Source of the DNA: Parasediminibacterium sp051861445
GTDB lineage: Bacteria; Bacteroidota; Bacteroidia; Chitinophagales; Chitinophagaceae
Direction of reading: 5' to 3'
DNA length: 64,000 nt
NCBI GenBank assembly: GCA_051861445.1
Contig: JBHYCS010000001.1
Span: forward strand, 124,001 to 188,000
Shown in pieces: positions 63,905 to 64,000 of this stretch. The translations under genes were made by a program, and so were the position numbers. Numbering within the stretch: the stretch's first letter is position 1; every line of letters starts with the position of its first letter. A model generated the notes under the pieces. That model did no database searches. It worked only from the letters and a program-made list of their open reading frames with translations, and was not told the DNA's origin.

Positions 63905-64000
63905 TTATAAAATATTCATCATTTTTAATGTATCTACTAAACGATTAATGGGCAAGCCCATTACATTGTAAAAATCGCCTTCAATTTTTGAGATACCAAT
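63905..64000 (-). CDS. maf: Maf-like nucleotide pyrophosphatase, C-terminal end only
   Basis: The last 31 codons of a Maf/Ham1-fold house-cleaning nucleotide pyrophosphatase; the rest lies beyond the window. The visible IEGDFYNVMGLPINRLVD is the highly conserved C-terminal motif of the family, which hydrolyses non-canonical or m7G/UTP-type nucleotides. Its stop lies 62 bases from the start of the DUF2851 gene on the same strand. Confidence 0.85.
   Translation of the reverse strand: MGISKIEGDFYNVMGLPINRLVDTLKMMNIL

Noticed and set aside
1..64000. tRNA, rRNA, plasmid origin or prophage
   Set aside because: I looked for typical TpsiC-arm/CCA patterns, integrase or phage structural genes and replication genes and saw none. 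The actin-like gene alone does not indicate a plasmid because it sits among chromosomal housekeeping genes.

Overview
The window is AT-rich chromosomal DNA from a member of the Bacteroidota, most likely a Chitinophagaceae-like aerobe (Chitinophagales). The signs are type IX secretion C-terminal domains, a TonB-dependent receptor with a carboxypeptidase-like N-terminal domain, Bacteroidota-type -7 promoter elements (TAnnTTTG) with little Shine-Dalgarno signal, MqnA of the futalosine menaquinone route, a CusA-TolC fusion, a LytS/LytTR regulatory pair, and families such as HYC_CC_PP, DUF2851 and PID-CTERM. I saw no rRNA, tRNA, CRISPR array or prophage. The only mobile element is a decayed IS3-family copy at about 17.5-18.8 kb.

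Layout. 1-7.6 kb: housekeeping genes (glmM end, cysteine desulfurase, mqnA, purB, tilS, glnS). 7.7-16.2 kb: a one-direction heavy-metal (probably copper) module with an HYC_CC_PP protein, two secreted HMA-domain proteins, a putative outer-membrane barrel, a small unknown protein, a CusA-TolC fusion pump and its CusB adaptor. 16.4-23.3 kb: fbaA, the dead IS, a TonB-dependent receptor, purC and a DUF2911 protein. 23.4-29.1 kb: a surface/sorting cluster with a T9SS-sorted protein, a small PID-CTERM protein, an exosortase, an ECF sigma factor and a short membrane anti-sigma-like protein. 29.1-39.8 kb: metabolic and hydrolytic genes (DUF423, aroK, glutaryl-CoA dehydrogenase, DPP-IV-like peptidase, kynU, SGNH hydrolase, pyrF, esterase, DUF2237, serine hydrolase). 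39.9-43.8 kb: an alpha-glucan group (phosphorylase-like protein, class I amidotransferase, GH13 enzyme). 43.9-47.1 kb: aspartate kinase, then an actin-like ATPase next to a bactofilin. 47.2-53.6 kb: a propeller sensor kinase and LytTR regulator, followed by a second T9SS protein and a second PID-CTERM protein. 53.6-54.1 kb: an unusual non-coding stretch with a TGTGAA/TTCACA inverted-repeat array. 54.1-64 kb: an M16 peptidase pair, an esterase, plsC, lipA, an OsmC-family protein, a DUF2851 protein and the end of maf.

The two most notable things are these. First, the actin-like protein at 45474-46496 appears circularly permuted: its nucleotide-binding phosphate-1 motif (GIDLGNSST) sits in the last 15 residues instead of at the N terminus, and the next gene is a bactofilin. 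Second, there are two parallel T9SS-protein plus PID-CTERM modules, each beside its own regulator (ECF sigma/anti-sigma, or LytS/LytTR); only one carries the exosortase, and the PID-CTERM gene beside it has an in-frame stop at its third codon.

Several starts were moved downstream of the longest possible frame because a promoter or terminator lies over the upstream part (purC, OsmC, aspartate kinase, amidotransferase, PyrF and others).
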